Part shown: piece after piece, positions 17,658-26,888 of the stretch
Position numbering within the stretch: position 1 is the first letter of the stretch
Layout: every line of letters starts with the position of its first letter
Assembly (NCBI GenBank): GCA_946405805.1
Contig: CAMJIL010000004.1
Span: 1 to 64,000, forward strand
DNA from: an uncultured Prevotellaceae bacterium
Lineage (GTDB): Bacteria; Bacteroidota; Bacteroidia; Bacteroidales; Bacteroidaceae
DNA length: 64,000 nucleotides
Direction: 5' to 3'
Translations under genes and position numbers: made by a program
Notes under the pieces: model-generated
Database searches by the model: none
The model's input: only the letters and a program-made list of their open reading frames with translations
What the model was told of the DNA's origin: nothing

Positions 17658-18535
17658 TACTCAATAGCCTTCATAATTTCCTTCAGTTGCTTTTCTGAGG
17701 CAAATGGGATAGTGATTTTTCCTTTGCCGCCAGAGGTGCATGAAATAGAAACATTAGCACCAAGAGCTTTTGAGATGGCATCGCGAATGACGATATATTT
17801 TTCAGGCATCTGGGCTTTTCCCTTTATTGTCTTGGCTCCTGACTGCACATCTTCGCCATTCTTCAGGCGGGTAACAAATTCCTCCACCTGACGAACGCTG
17901 AAATTGTGCTTCAGAATCTCCTTGAACACCTTAATCTGTGTAGAAGGGGAATCGAGAGAGAGCAATGCTCTGGCATGTCCCATATCGATTTCTTTCTTCT
18001 GCAAAGCCAACTGTATCTGCGCTGGCAGGCGTAGGAGACGCAGATGGTTTGATATTGCCGCACGGCTCTTCCCTACGCGTTCAGAAACCTTATCCTGTGT
18101 CATGCCTTCTGTATCGAGCAGATGCTGATATGCTAATGCTATTTCTATGGCATTGAGGTCTTCACGTTGGATGTTTTCTACTAAGGCCAACTCCATTACC
18201 GTCTCATCAGAGATAGTGCGAATGTAGGCAGGTATTGCCTTCATGCCAATCAACTGTGAGGCTCTCCAACGGCGTTCACCGGCGATAATCTGGAAACGTC
18301 CTCCTTCCATCTCACGAAGGGTAATAGGCTGTATGATGCCTAACTCTTTTATAGAAGATGCCAATTCTTCAAGTCCCTGCTGGTCAAAATCGCGTCGCGG
18401 TTGGTCAGGATTCGCATCAATAAGGTCTATTGCAACCTCATTGATGGTAGAGGATCCCTGTGGGTGGATATCATCGGTAGAAATAAGGGCATCAAGGCCT
18501 CGGCCCAATGCGTTATATTTTTTTCTTACTGCCAT
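17657..18535 (-). CDS. parB: Chromosome partitioning protein ParB
   Basis: This 292-aa DNA-binding CTPase of the ParABS system has the CTP-binding motif GERRWRA (86-92), the VENIQREDLNAIE segment and a helix-turn-helix region (TQDKVSERVGKSRAAISNHLRLLRLP). No parS-like palindrome (GTTTCACGTGAAAC) was seen nearby. It lies 9 bases after parA. Confidence 0.96.
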   Translation of the reverse strand: MAVRKKYNALGRGLDALISTDDIHPQGSSTINEVAIDLIDANPDQPRRDFDQQGLEELASSIKELGIIQPITLREMEGGRFQIIAGERRWRASQLIGMKAIPAYIRTISDETVMELALVENIQREDLNAIEIALAYQHLLDTEGMTQDKVSERVGKSRAAISNHLRLLRLPAQIQLALQKKEIDMGHARALLSLDSPSTQIKVFKEILKHNFSVRQVEEFVTRLKNGEDVQSGAKTIKGKAQMPEKYIVIRDAISKALGANVSISCTSGGKGKITIPFASEKQLKEIMKAIE

Positions 18536-18544
18536 ATTTTGTTG

Positions 18545-19327
18545 TTATTTTTGCTTTTCCCTACTGATTATTTCTTTTGCCAATGCTAAATGGTTCTTAG
18601 TACCGGCAGCATTAACGTCATAAAGGATTACAGGAAGTCCGTGAGAAGGACATTCTGCAAGTTTTACGTTACGCTGTATAACGGTCTTGAATACCAACTC
18701 TTGGAAGTGGCGCTTTACTTCATCATATATTTGGTTACACAACTTCAGACGATTGTCGTACATAGTCAGTAAGAAACCTTCTATCTCAAGTTTCGTATTC
18801 AGATGTCCTTTAATAAGTTTTATGGTGTTGAGAAGTTTTCCTATTCCTTCAAGTGCAAAATATTCACATTGTACAGGAATAATGATGGAATCAGCAGCTG
18901 TAAGAGCGTTGACGGTAATGAGTCCCAGAGATGGTGAGCAGTCAATAAGGATATAGTCGTACTCCTGACGCAGTGGTTCAAGGGCATTTTTTATTACAAA
19001 TTCCCTGTTCTCCATCTTTATCATCTCTATCTCAGCACCAGCAAGGTTAATGTTGCTGGGGATGATGTCGAGCCCTGTAACATCTGTTGTATAGATTGCC
19101 TCTCTAATATCTATTTCTCCGGAAATACAATCGTATAGTGAACATTCAACAGACTGCATATCGACCCCCAATCCGCTTGAGGCGTTAGCCTGCGGGTCGG
19201 CATCAATTACTAATACCTGTTTGTCTAATGTGGCTAATGATGCGGCAAGGTTTATGGTAGTAGTGGTCTTACCGACACCACCTTTTTGGTTTGCTAATGC
19301 AATTATCTTACCAAGTCTTTTCTTCAT
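18545..19327 (-). CDS. parA: Chromosome partitioning ATPase ParA/Soj
   Basis: This 260-aa protein has the deviant Walker A motif KGGVGKTTT (15-23), the Walker B-like segment YILIDCSPSLG and the DADPQANAS motif. It drives movement of ParB-parS complexes. A TATCTTTG box on the minus strand (19356-19363) is the probable -7 element; the matching -33 box is weak. It is the first gene of the five-gene cluster ending with relA/spoT. Confidence 0.96.
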   Translation of the reverse strand: MKKRLGKIIALANQKGGVGKTTTTINLAASLATLDKQVLVIDADPQANASSGLGVDMQSVECSLYDCISGEIDIREAIYTTDVTGLDIIPSNINLAGAEIEMIKMENREFVIKNALEPLRQEYDYILIDCSPSLGLITVNALTAADSIIIPVQCEYFALEGIGKLLNTIKLIKGHLNTKLEIEGFLLTMYDNRLKLCNQIYDEVKRHFQELVFKTVIQRNVKLAECPSHGLPVILYDVNAAGTKNHLALAKEIISREKQK

Positions 19328-19447
19328 AGCGAATTTTCTTTACATAATTCGCGTGCAAAGATATAAAAAAATATGCTTCAAAATTGCTTTTTATCATTTT
19401 ATAACATTATTTTTGAGGTTTTATGCATGTATTTCGAATTCTTTTTG

Positions 19448-19455
19448 TAATTTTG
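19448..19455 (+). promoter_or_regulatory. Probable -7 box for tRNA-Arg and rpoD
   Basis: TAATTTTG matches TAnnTTTG, 54 bases before the tRNA. I find no good TTTG at the expected -33 distance. No second box is visible between the tRNA and rpoD. Confidence 0.45.
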
Positions 19456-19508
19456 CAACCGATTTTCCCCTGCGCAGCGCATGTGAGCGCACACGGATTA
19501 TCGTATAA

Positions 19509-19582
19509 GGCTCCGTAGCTTAGTTGAATAGAGCGCAGGATTCCGGTTCCTGAGGTCATGGGTTTGAATCCCATCGGGGTCA
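19509..19582 (+). tRNA. tRNA-Arg (anticodon CCG)
   Basis: The acceptor stem pairs GGCTCCG with CGGGGTC, with G-U pairs. The D stem is GCTT/GAGC, the anticodon stem is CAGGA/TCCTG with loop TTCCGGT (anticodon CCG), and the T stem is ATGGG/CCCAT around TTTGAAT. The CCA end is not encoded. The tRNA decodes CGG. rpoD starts 43 bases downstream with no terminator between. Confidence 0.93.
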
Positions 19583-19625
19583 CTGGATTTTTGTAAGGAA
19601 AGAAAACAATAAGAAGTTTTTATAG

Positions 19626-20498
19626 ATGAGACAGTTAAAGATTCAGAAAAGTATTACCAATCGTTCGAGTGAGGCACTTGACAAGTATCTTGTAGAAATT
19701 GGTCGTGCACCACTTATTACCATTGATGAAGAAATTGAGTTGGCACAGATAATCCGTAAGGGTGGTCCTGCTGCTGAGCGTGCTAAGGAAAAACTCGTTA
19801 CTGCCAACTTGCGCTTTGTCGTTTCTGTGGCAAAGCAGTATCAGCATCAGGGATTGTCACTTACCGACCTTATTGACGAAGGTAACATAGGTCTGATAAA
19901 GGCTGCCGAGAAGTTTGATGAGACACGTGGCTTTAAGTTTATCTCTTATGCCGTATGGTGGATTCGTCAAAGCATTCTTCAGGCTATTGCAGAGCAAAGC
20001 CGTATTGTGCGTCTGCCTTTGAACCAGGTTGGCTCACTTAATAAGATAAATCACGAAATCAACAAGTTCGAGCAAGAGAACCAACGCCATCCAAGTGTTG
20101 GAGAACTGTCTGAGGTTACCAATATCGACGAAGAAAAAATAAGCCAAAGTCTTATGGCTGATGGACATCATGTGTCTATCGATGCACCATTCCAGGATGG
20201 TGAGGAAAACTGTATGCTGGATGTTATGGCAAGTGGTGATGACACTCGTACTGATAAGGGGGTGGACCACGAGTCAATGGCACACGAGTTGAATGCTGTA
20301 CTCGGCAGAGTGTTGAAGGATCGTGAGATAATAATCATTCGTGAGTGCTTCGGCATAGGATGCCCTGAAAAAGGCTTGGAAGAGATTGGTGACGAACTGG
20401 GTCTTACACGTGAGCGTGTTCGTCAGATTCGTGAGAAAGCAATCCTGAAACTTCGTGATTCAGGTAATGCAAAGATATTGATAAAATACTTAGGTTAA
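19626..20498 (+). CDS. rpoD: Primary RNA polymerase sigma factor (sigma-70, RpoD/SigA)
   Basis: This 290-aa protein is the short Bacteroidetes form of the housekeeping sigma factor. It has region 1.2 (DKYLVEIGRAPLIT), regions 2.1-2.4 (NLRFVVSVAKQYQHQGLSL, FKFISYAVWWIRQSI, the last for -7 recognition), region 3 and region 4 (IGDELGLTRERVRQIREKA). It lacks the large N-terminal region 1.1 of proteobacterial RpoD, as usual for the phylum. It recognises the TTTG/TAnnTTTG promoters seen throughout the window. It probably shares a transcript with the upstream tRNA, and manC follows after 12 bases. Confidence 0.96.
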   Translation: MRQLKIQKSITNRSSEALDKYLVEIGRAPLITIDEEIELAQIIRKGGPAAERAKEKLVTANLRFVVSVAKQYQHQGLSLTDLIDEGNIGLIKAAEKFDETRGFKFISYAVWWIRQSILQAIAEQSRIVRLPLNQVGSLNKINHEINKFEQENQRHPSVGELSEVTNIDEEKISQSLMADGHHVSIDAPFQDGEENCMLDVMASGDDTRTDKGVDHESMAHELNAVLGRVLKDREIIIIRECFGIGCPEKGLEEIGDELGLTRERVRQIREKAILKLRDSGNAKILIKYLG

Positions 20499-20510
20499 GG
20501 GAGAAATATT

Positions 20511-21566
20511 ATGAATCATCTTGTGATTATGGCAGGTGGTATAGGCAGCAGATTCTGGCCTATGAGTACCACAGAGAATCCAAAGCAGTTTATTGATGTT
20601 CTTGGAGTTGGTCGTTCGCTTATTCAGCTTACGTATGATCGCTTCAAAGGTATCTGTGCTCCGGAAAATGTTTGGGTGGTAACAGGAGAGGTGTATGCAC
20701 AGAAGGTGCACGAACAGCTTCCTGAGATACCGGAAGGAAACATTCTCTCTGAACCATGTCGCAGGAATACAGCTCCTTGTATTGCCTACGTCTCTTACCG
20801 CATAAAGGCGAAAGACGAAAAGGCTAGCATCTGTGTTACTCCAAGTGACCACATCGTTACTGATATACAGGAGTTTCAGAGAATTATCAAAGCATCATTG
20901 CAATTTGCTGCAGAGTCGGATGCTATTGTTACTCTTGGTATGAAGCCAACACGTCCTGAAACAGGATATGGATATATTCAGGCTAATCTCTCGGCTCAGA
21001 GTATGAGTAATAAGGAAATTTTCCGTGTGGAGAGTTTCCGCGAGAAGCCAAATCTGGAAACAGCACAGGAGTATATCAAGCATAACAACTATTTCTGGAA
21101 TGCTGGTATCTTTGTGTGGAATGTCAGCACCGTTGTTAATGCCTTCAGGATGTATCAGCCAGGCATTGCCCGCATCTTTGAACAGATGTTTGACGATGGT
21201 GTCTTTGGCACTCCAAAAGAGAAAGAAATCATTTCCCAGCGTTATGCAGAATGTGACAATATCTCTGTTGACTATGCCATTATGGAAAAGGCAGAAGAGA
21301 TATTCGTTTGTCCTGCAGACTTCGGATGGAGTGACCTCGGAACATGGGGCTCTCTTCATACTCTTGTTAAGAAGGATGCCAATAAGAATGGTGTAATCAG
21401 TCAGGCTGCTGTCAGAACCTTTGATACCGTAAATTGTATCATCAATGTAGGTGGTCTCAAAGAAGTTGTCGTTCAGGGTCTTGATGGATTTATAGTTGCT
21501 GAACGTGATGGAAAACTGCTTATCTGTAAACTGTCAGAAGAGCAGCGCATTAAGGAATTTCAGTAA
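20511..21566 (+). CDS. manC: Mannose-1-phosphate guanylyltransferase
   Basis: This 351-aa enzyme makes GDP-mannose from mannose-1-phosphate and GTP for polysaccharide and glycan synthesis. The nucleotidyltransferase signature is at the N-terminus (MAGGIGSRFWPMS, 8-20), followed by PKQF, EPCRRNTAP, TPSDH and FREKP. It lacks the C-terminal isomerase domain of bifunctional forms. Its 3' end overlaps the 3' end of the convergent uvrA by 17 bases. Confidence 0.95.
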   Translation: MNHLVIMAGGIGSRFWPMSTTENPKQFIDVLGVGRSLIQLTYDRFKGICAPENVWVVTGEVYAQKVHEQLPEIPEGNILSEPCRRNTAPCIAYVSYRIKAKDEKASICVTPSDHIVTDIQEFQRIIKASLQFAAESDAIVTLGMKPTRPETGYGYIQANLSAQSMSNKEIFRVESFREKPNLETAQEYIKHNNYFWNAGIFVWNVSTVVNAFRMYQPGIARIFEQMFDDGVFGTPKEKEIISQRYAECDNISVDYAIMEKAEEIFVCPADFGWSDLGTWGSLHTLVKKDANKNGVISQAAVRTFDTVNCIINVGGLKEVVVQGLDGFIVAERDGKLLICKLSEEQRIKEFQ

Positions 21567-24066
21567 CTGACACTACTTGTCCCCCTTTTCTTCCTCCTCC
21601 AGGACCCATGTCGATGATATGGTCGGCTTGGTGTATGACGTCGAGGTTATGCTCTATTATGATAACAGTATTGCCTTTATCAACGAGTTTGCGTAATATC
21701 AGCATCAATACTCTTATATCCTCAAAGTGCAGTCCTGTAGTAGGTTCGTCAAGTATATAGAGGGTTTTTCCTGTATCTCTTTTTGATAATTCTGTAGCCA
21801 GTTTCACACGCTGACTCTCGCCACCAGAGAGCGTGGTTGATGACTGTCCCAGTTTCACGTATCCCAAGCCTACATCCTGAAGCGTTTTTATCTTGCGGAG
21901 TATCTTTGGCATATTCTCAAAGAATTCCACTGCCTGGTTGATAGTCATATCAAGCACATCAGCAATACTCTTGCCTTTATATCTCACCTCAAGAGTCTCA
22001 CGATTATAGCGTTTCCCCTGACATACCTCACATGGTACATAGACATCAGGCAGAAAGTTCATCTCTATTGTCCTGTATCCATTACCGTTACATGTCTCAC
22101 AACGTCCTCCTGCAACATTGAAGGAAAAGCGTCCTGGCTTGTAGCCTCTAATCTTTGCTTCTGGGAGATTTATGAATAGCGAACGGATATCAGAGAATAC
22201 ACCGGTATATGTGGCAGGATTGCTTCGTGGCGTTCTGCCTATTGGTGATTGATCGATGCTTACCACCTTATCTATATATTCTATACCTTCTATAGAGTTA
22301 TAGGGTAGGGGATTTTTCTCTGAACGATAGAAGTGCTGCGAAAGAATCGGCTGAAGCGTTTCGTTGATGAGGGTCGATTTCCCAGAACCGCTGACACCAG
22401 TGATGAGAATCATCTTTCCGAGAGGAAAACTGACAGAGACATTCTTCAGGTTATTACCTGTACAACCCCTTAGGGTAATAGCATTCCCTAACTCGTTTTC
22501 CGCTTTTGTCTTGCCCTGAGTTTGTCGAAGGGTTTTCGTCTTGTCAATACGCTTAATGGTTCCGTTAAGGTATTTTGCTGTCAGGGTATCAGTCTTCAGC
22601 AGTTGCTCCGGAGTACCCTGAAAAACCACTTCACCCCCTTTTCTGCCTGCTCCGGGACCGATGTCTATAACATAATTAGCTGCCAGCATCATTTCCTCAT
22701 CATGTTCTACTACGATGACGGTATTTCCCAAGTCGCGTAGCTGTTGCAAAGAATTGATGAGTTTTTTATTGTCGCTATGGTGTAGTCCTATTGAGGGTTC
22801 GTCGAGGATATACAACACATTCACTAATTGCGAACCTATCTGTGTTGCCAACCTGATGCGCTGGCTCTCACCTCCCGACAAAGTGTATGATGGTCTGCTG
22901 AGGGCAAGATATTCCAAACCCACGTCGAGCATGAATTTCAGTCGGGTACGGATTTCCTTCAGTATTTCTCCTGCTATTTCGTTCTGACGTTGCTCCAAAT
23001 ATTGTGGTACTTTTTCTAGCCATTCATAGAGTTCGTCAAGGTCCATATCTGCAAGGTCTGCAATATTCTTGTCATGCAAGCGATATGACAAAGCCTCTTG
23101 TGACAGTCTCTTTCCGTTGCAGGCAGGACATACAGCATATTCTCTCATTTCCTCTTCCTCTATATCCTTTTTATTATCTATCTCTGCCAATGGGTCTTCG
23201 TCAGAGACAAATCCTAATCCCTTGCAATATGGGCAAGCCCCTTCTGGGGAGTTAAATGAGAAGACATTAGGAGCAGGATCCCTATATGCCATTCCTGTTG
23301 TAGGACACATCAGCCTCTTCGAGAAAAACCTTGTTTTTTCTGTGTCCTTATCCATAATCATGATAAGACCTTCACCCTGTCTCATCGCTACCTCTACACT
23401 TTTGCGAACACGTTGCTCGTCATCGCTGACTTTCAGCTTATCAACTACCACTTCGATATTGTGATTGTTGTATCTATCGAGCTTCATGCCATGAGTCATC
23501 TCTTGCAGTTCACCATCAATGCGTACCTGCAGAAACCCCTTCTTCATCATCTGTTCGAAGAGTTCCCTATAATGTCCCTTCCTGTTTCTTACCAATGGGG
23601 CCAGGATATATATCTTCTTGTTGGCATAGCGTTCCAGAATCATCTCTACCAACTGGTCTTCGGTATATTTCACCATCTTCTCTCCTGTGGCATAGCTATA
23701 TGCTGTACCAGCTCTTGCAAAGAGCAATCTGAGGAAGTCATATACCTCTGTGGTAGTACCAACGGTAGAGCGAGGGTTTTTGTTTGTCGTCTTCTGTTCT
23801 ATAGAGATGACTGGCGACAGTCCCTTTATCTCGTCCACATCGGGACGTTCCATGTTTCCTAAGAAATTGCGGGCATAGGCCGAGAATGTCTCGATATACC
23901 GCCGTTGTCCTTCGGCATAAATGGTGTCGAAAGCCAACGACGACTTGCCGGAACCAGAGAGACCTGTTATAACGGTCAGACTGTTTCGTGGTATTGTGAC
24001 ATCAATATTCTTGAGGTTGTGCACTCTTGCTCCTAAAACTTCAATGTTTGTTTTTCTTGAGGTCAT
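21550..24066 (-). CDS. uvrA: Excinuclease UvrA, compact form
   Basis: UvrA recognises bulky DNA lesions in nucleotide excision repair. Both ATPase modules are present (GLSGSGKSS at 35-43, GVSGSGKST, two LSGGESQR signatures), along with a UvrB-binding region ([12 protein letters not shown], 162-173) and the essential C-terminal zinc finger (CETCNGNG and CEVCQGKR). At 838 aa it is about 100 shorter than usual. The insertion domain between CPYC (278-281) and CPAC (313-316) is cut to about 30 residues. The C-terminus stops soon after GPGGGRKGG, roughly 20-25 residues early, where the gene meets manC. A linker near residue 515 (TLRQTQGKT) comes from a dispersed palindromic repeat. Confidence 0.92.
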   Translation of the reverse strand: MTSRKTNIEVLGARVHNLKNIDVTIPRNSLTVITGLSGSGKSSLAFDTIYAEGQRRYIETFSAYARNFLGNMERPDVDEIKGLSPVISIEQKTTNKNPRSTVGTTTEVYDFLRLLFARAGTAYSYATGEKMVKYTEDQLVEMILERYANKKIYILAPLVRNRKGHYRELFEQMMKKGFLQVRIDGELQEMTHGMKLDRYNNHNIEVVVDKLKVSDDEQRVRKSVEVAMRQGEGLIMIMDKDTEKTRFFSKRLMCPTTGMAYRDPAPNVFSFNSPEGACPYCKGLGFVSDEDPLAEIDNKKDIEEEEMREYAVCPACNGKRLSQEALSYRLHDKNIADLADMDLDELYEWLEKVPQYLEQRQNEIAGEILKEIRTRLKFMLDVGLEYLALSRPSYTLSGGESQRIRLATQIGSQLVNVLYILDEPSIGLHHSDNKKLINSLQQLRDLGNTVIVVEHDEEMMLAANYVIDIGPGAGRKGGEVVFQGTPEQLLKTDTLTAKYLNGTIKRIDKTKTLRQTQGKTKAENELGNAITLRGCTGNNLKNVSVSFPLGKMILITGVSGSGKSTLINETLQPILSQHFYRSEKNPLPYNSIEGIEYIDKVVSIDQSPIGRTPRSNPATYTGVFSDIRSLFINLPEAKIRGYKPGRFSFNVAGGRCETCNGNGYRTIEMNFLPDVYVPCEVCQGKRYNRETLEVRYKGKSIADVLDMTINQAVEFFENMPKILRKIKTLQDVGLGYVKLGQSSTTLSGGESQRVKLATELSKRDTGKTLYILDEPTTGLHFEDIRVLMLILRKLVDKGNTVIIIEHNLDVIHQADHIIDMGPGGGRKGGQVVSVTEIP
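22514..22532. repeat. 19-bp palindromic dispersed repeat inside uvrA
   Basis: The sequence CCCTGAGTTTGTCGAAGGG lies in frame in uvrA. It is flanked by near-identical 11-mers (CTTTTGTCTTG and TTTTCGTCTTG). It differs from the copy in ligA (59297-59315) at two positions. Similar CCCTGAG...CGAAGGG elements are common dispersed repeats in many bacterial genomes. Confidence 0.8.
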
Positions 24067-24847
24067 AGAAGTAAGAAAGTTTTATGTAAACAGTAGTATG
24101 GTTAGAGGCTCCGAAGTAGTCTTTCTTCGAGTCGCCATAGATATTTCCTAATCCGTAGTAGAAGCGTCCCTCTAAGTCAAAGCGTCCAACCTTGTTGATG
24201 CATGCTTCCACACCAGCGCCAAAGGTGATGCCATAGTCGAATTTATGCTCTACAGGCATTGTCTCCTGTGCCTCTACGATGCTTATGCGTCCCTGATGAC
24301 TTGAGAACTGCGTGATGCCCTGTTCAGCGAAAGCGCCTTTTTCTGTGTTGGCTTTCGTATAAGGGATGTCATAGTTTTTCTTTGTTGATTCTCCGATACA
24401 GAAACCTATCTGTGGTCCGAGGTTCACGAAACCATTTATACCCTTGCCCTCTTTTCCCCATGATAGGTGTGCAAAGATAGGGATTTCAATATAATTGATG
24501 CGTCTTTGGTATGACTCTGCTACACCTGTTTTGGGATTTATGACGGGACCATTGTCATATGTTTCTATCTTCTCTTTCCAACCCTTTTGTGTGTAGTTTA
24601 CCTCTGCCTGTATTGCACATAGTGTGGAGAAATATTTCTCCGAGGTATATCTGAATGACACACCTCCCGTCATACCTCCCAGCATTGTCTGTGGTACAGC
24701 AGTGACAAAGCTCATCTTTGTTAGGATATATCCTCCGCTGACGCCTACGCTGAAGCTATTGCGATAATCCCCCACCTGCGCCCTTGTATTAAGGGCGAAG
24801 AGCATAAGGCAGAGTGCTATTATGGTATAAAGTTGTTTACGCATCAA
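24041..24847 (-). CDS. Outer-membrane beta-barrel protein (PorT-like)
   Basis: This 268-aa protein has a signal peptide (to about residue 23, NTRAQ) and alternating beta-strand sequence with aromatic girdle residues, such as [13 protein letters not shown] and [15 protein letters not shown]. It ends in [12 protein letters not shown]. The layout fits the PorT/OMP_b-brl_2 family of small barrels; the exact role is unknown. It overlaps the uvrA start by 26 bases and the upstream gene by 4. Confidence 0.8.
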   Translation of the reverse strand: MMRKQLYTIIALCLMLFALNTRAQVGDYRNSFSVGVSGGYILTKMSFVTAVPQTMLGGMTGGVSFRYTSEKYFSTLCAIQAEVNYTQKGWKEKIETYDNGPVINPKTGVAESYQRRINYIEIPIFAHLSWGKEGKGINGFVNLGPQIGFCIGESTKKNYDIPYTKANTEKGAFAEQGITQFSSHQGRISIVEAQETMPVEHKFDYGITFGAGVEACINKVGRFDLEGRFYYGLGNIYGDSKKDYFGASNHTTVYIKLSYFYDLKKNKH

Positions 24848-25911
24848 TATTTAACAGCTTCTACACCTCCTGTTGGTTTGTAGTGTATGAGATAAAACGC
24901 TTTGTTGCGATATCCTCCGCCAGGTACTTTCTCAAAGTCCAGTGGCGTCTGTAGCCATCGTGTTGAGTGTCCCAGGAAGTACATAGCATGATCATAACCA
25001 GTAAGAGCAAAGCGGGGTAGGGCATACTGCATATTCTCGTGGAAATTGCGGAAATACCTGTTTTCAAGTGCCTGTACCTGTTTGCCGTTTTCGTTGTAAT
25101 AATAGTTTGATGGCAGGTGTACGTTGTATTTTTCAAAGTTTGTCTTGTTATACTTTGCATACATCAGCCATTCGTTATATCCAAACATCGTTATCTCTAT
25201 TTCTGGATAATGCGCCCTTAAGGTATCCAGTTTTGTAATTACCTTTGTCAGTTCTGGCGAACGTCCGCTGTTGATAATAACGATATTTCTCCTCTTTGTA
25301 GAGAAAGCCTTTTCAAAGGTGTCATCTGGATTCAGCACATTTGTGACATTATATTGTATTCCCCTTGTCTCGTAAGCCTGTCTCAGCAGAGCGGTAAAAG
25401 AACCTTTTTTCGAGAGGGTGTCATTACAGTTAACGATGACTGGATGATATCCTGTAAAGTTTATCATGATGCGTTGAACAGCAGTCTCATCTATCCATGA
25501 CTGTGGCTGATAAACCTGATAGATGTTTGAATAGTGATCCACATGGTCACCTGTTATAGAGAAGGGAATGACGAGTTTTATGTTGTATGCCTTACAGAAG
25601 TCTGCCATCACCTTTACGTACTTGGAGTATAGCGGACCAAAAATGATGTTGCAGTTAGAAGCCCCTTCCTGTACGAGGACTGTTCGTGGATCGCCGTTTG
25701 ACGGCATATTCCATGCGTGGACGGCAATATTCTTACCCTGTTTCTTTAAATCTTCGATGCCTAACAGCAGACCACGATAGTACTCTAACATACGTCTGCC
25801 ATCGCCGTCAATTTTATGAAGTGGCAACATGACGCCCACCTTCAAAGTATCTTGTGCAAACAGGTTGCAACAGACTATTAATGCAATAAAAAATGAAGTT
25901 AAACGTTTCAT
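24844..25911 (-). CDS. Periplasmic-binding-protein-like lipoprotein or secreted protein
   Basis: The start is placed at 25911 (MKRLTSFFIALIVCCNLFAQ), because the longer frame runs through the promoter. The 355-aa protein has a signal peptide and a type 1 periplasmic-binding fold: LKVGVMLPLHKIDG, then GLLLGIEDLKKQGKNIAVHAW, NIIFGPLYSKYVKVMADFC and NIVIINSGRSPEL. No LysM modules, found in some relatives, are visible. The ligand is unknown. It is the first gene of a minus-strand unit with the beta-barrel gene and uvrA. Confidence 0.75.
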   Translation of the reverse strand: MKRLTSFFIALIVCCNLFAQDTLKVGVMLPLHKIDGDGRRMLEYYRGLLLGIEDLKKQGKNIAVHAWNMPSNGDPRTVLVQEGASNCNIIFGPLYSKYVKVMADFCKAYNIKLVIPFSITGDHVDHYSNIYQVYQPQSWIDETAVQRIMINFTGYHPVIVNCNDTLSKKGSFTALLRQAYETRGIQYNVTNVLNPDDTFEKAFSTKRRNIVIINSGRSPELTKVITKLDTLRAHYPEIEITMFGYNEWLMYAKYNKTNFEKYNVHLPSNYYYNENGKQVQALENRYFRNFHENMQYALPRFALTGYDHAMYFLGHSTRWLQTPLDFEKVPGGGYRNKAFYLIHYKPTGGVEAVKY

Positions 25912-25940
25912 TAAATATACGGGTTTATCTTTTCCGCGTG

Positions 25941-25972
25941 CAAAGGTACGAATAAGTGAGCAAAATACCAAA
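25941..25972 (-). promoter_or_regulatory. Promoter with conserved spacer (PBP-like operon)
   Basis: On the minus strand, TTTG (25969-25972), the 20-base spacer GTATTTTGCTCACTTATTCG and TACCTTTG (25941-25948). The spacer matches that of promoters at 28889, 28999, 51722 and 51818. A palindromic element (AGTACCTTCGAC, GTCAAAGGTACT) lies just beyond at 26008-26034. Confidence 0.85.
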
Positions 25973-26042
25973 AGAAAATGCGATTTTCTTTTTTATTTTC
26001 GAGCGGAAGTACCTTCGACAAGGTCAAAGGTACTATTTAATT

Positions 26043-26831
26043 ATGAGAAATGCAAAAAAAATAAAAAACATGCATAAAAAAATATCATACTCCCTTTTTT
26101 CGATCCTCTTTTCCGTTGTTTTTTTGTTTTTTGGCGTTGAAACAAAAGCTCAACCATCCTTAGAGATATGGTTTAATGCTGTTGGCGCCGATAATGCAAC
26201 AGTTGAGCATGTTACGGAATATGAGGGTTCTGCACCTATTAGCGCAACTTTTTATATGAATGTTACCAATGGTGACGGTTGGGATATGAAGTATGAATGG
26301 CGAGTGTGCCATAATGGTGGTAATCTCGATGCTCCTTATATCACCCGTTATGAGGAGAATCCAACGATACAGTTTACCTCTGCCGGTACTGATTCCATAG
26401 CGCTATATGCTACTTTTGAAAGATGGAATCCGTCGATTGGTCAGATGGAAGTGATAGAATTCAAACGTGAATACTACACCCTTGATGCTACCCCTCTTAC
26501 CATTAAGGCCAGTGAGAGTGAACTGATTCTTCCTAATGCCTTCTCTCCCAATGGAGATGGTGTGAATGATTTCTATAAGCCAAAGTCATTCAAGAGTATT
26601 GTGGAGTTTCGTGCTATTATCTTCAATCGTTGGGGCCAGAAACTCTATGAGTGGAATGACGTAAATGGTGAAGGCTGGGATGGGTCATATCATGGACATC
26701 AGGTAAAGCAAGGAACATATTTTGTCCTATGTACAGCCAAAGGTGCTGATGGTCAGGTCTTCAAGATTAAGAAAGACGTCAATATCCTGCGTGGTTATTC
26801 AAAGGACGATCCCGTTGACGCAGAACAGTAA
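26043..26831 (+). CDS. Type IX secretion cargo with type B C-terminal domain
   Basis: The likely start is ATG 26043 (or 26070). The 262-aa protein has a signal peptide ending VETKAQ and an all-beta, PKD-like middle region with little recognisable similarity. It ends in a gliding-motility-type C-terminal domain (LPNAFSPNGDGVNDFYKP, IFNRWGQKLYEWND, GWDGSYHG, GTYFVLCTAKG). That domain directs export through the type IX system in Bacteroidetes. It is probably surface attached. It converges on the DUF3078 gene. Confidence 0.88.
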   Translation: MRNAKKIKNMHKKISYSLFSILFSVVFLFFGVETKAQPSLEIWFNAVGADNATVEHVTEYEGSAPISATFYMNVTNGDGWDMKYEWRVCHNGGNLDAPYITRYEENPTIQFTSAGTDSIALYATFERWNPSIGQMEVIEFKREYYTLDATPLTIKASESELILPNAFSPNGDGVNDFYKPKSFKSIVEFRAIIFNRWGQKLYEWNDVNGEGWDGSYHGHQVKQGTYFVLCTAKGADGQVFKIKKDVNILRGYSKDDPVDAEQ

Positions 26832-26861
26832 CCCCCTCCAGACCTCCCCGGGGTGAGGAGA

Positions 26862-26888
26862 AGTTTTCACCTTTCACCTTTTACCTTC
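26862..26888. repeat. Short heptamer tract
   Basis: Units of ttcacct/ttcacct/tttacct lie between the convergent T9SS cargo and DUF3078 genes. A GC-rich hairpin candidate (CCTCCCC, GGGGTGAGG) precedes them. Confidence 0.6.

Noticed and set aside
24844..25971. Longer start (25971) for the periplasmic-binding-like protein
   Set aside because: The extra N-terminal residues are encoded by the promoter at 25941-25972, and the signal peptide begins exactly at 25911.
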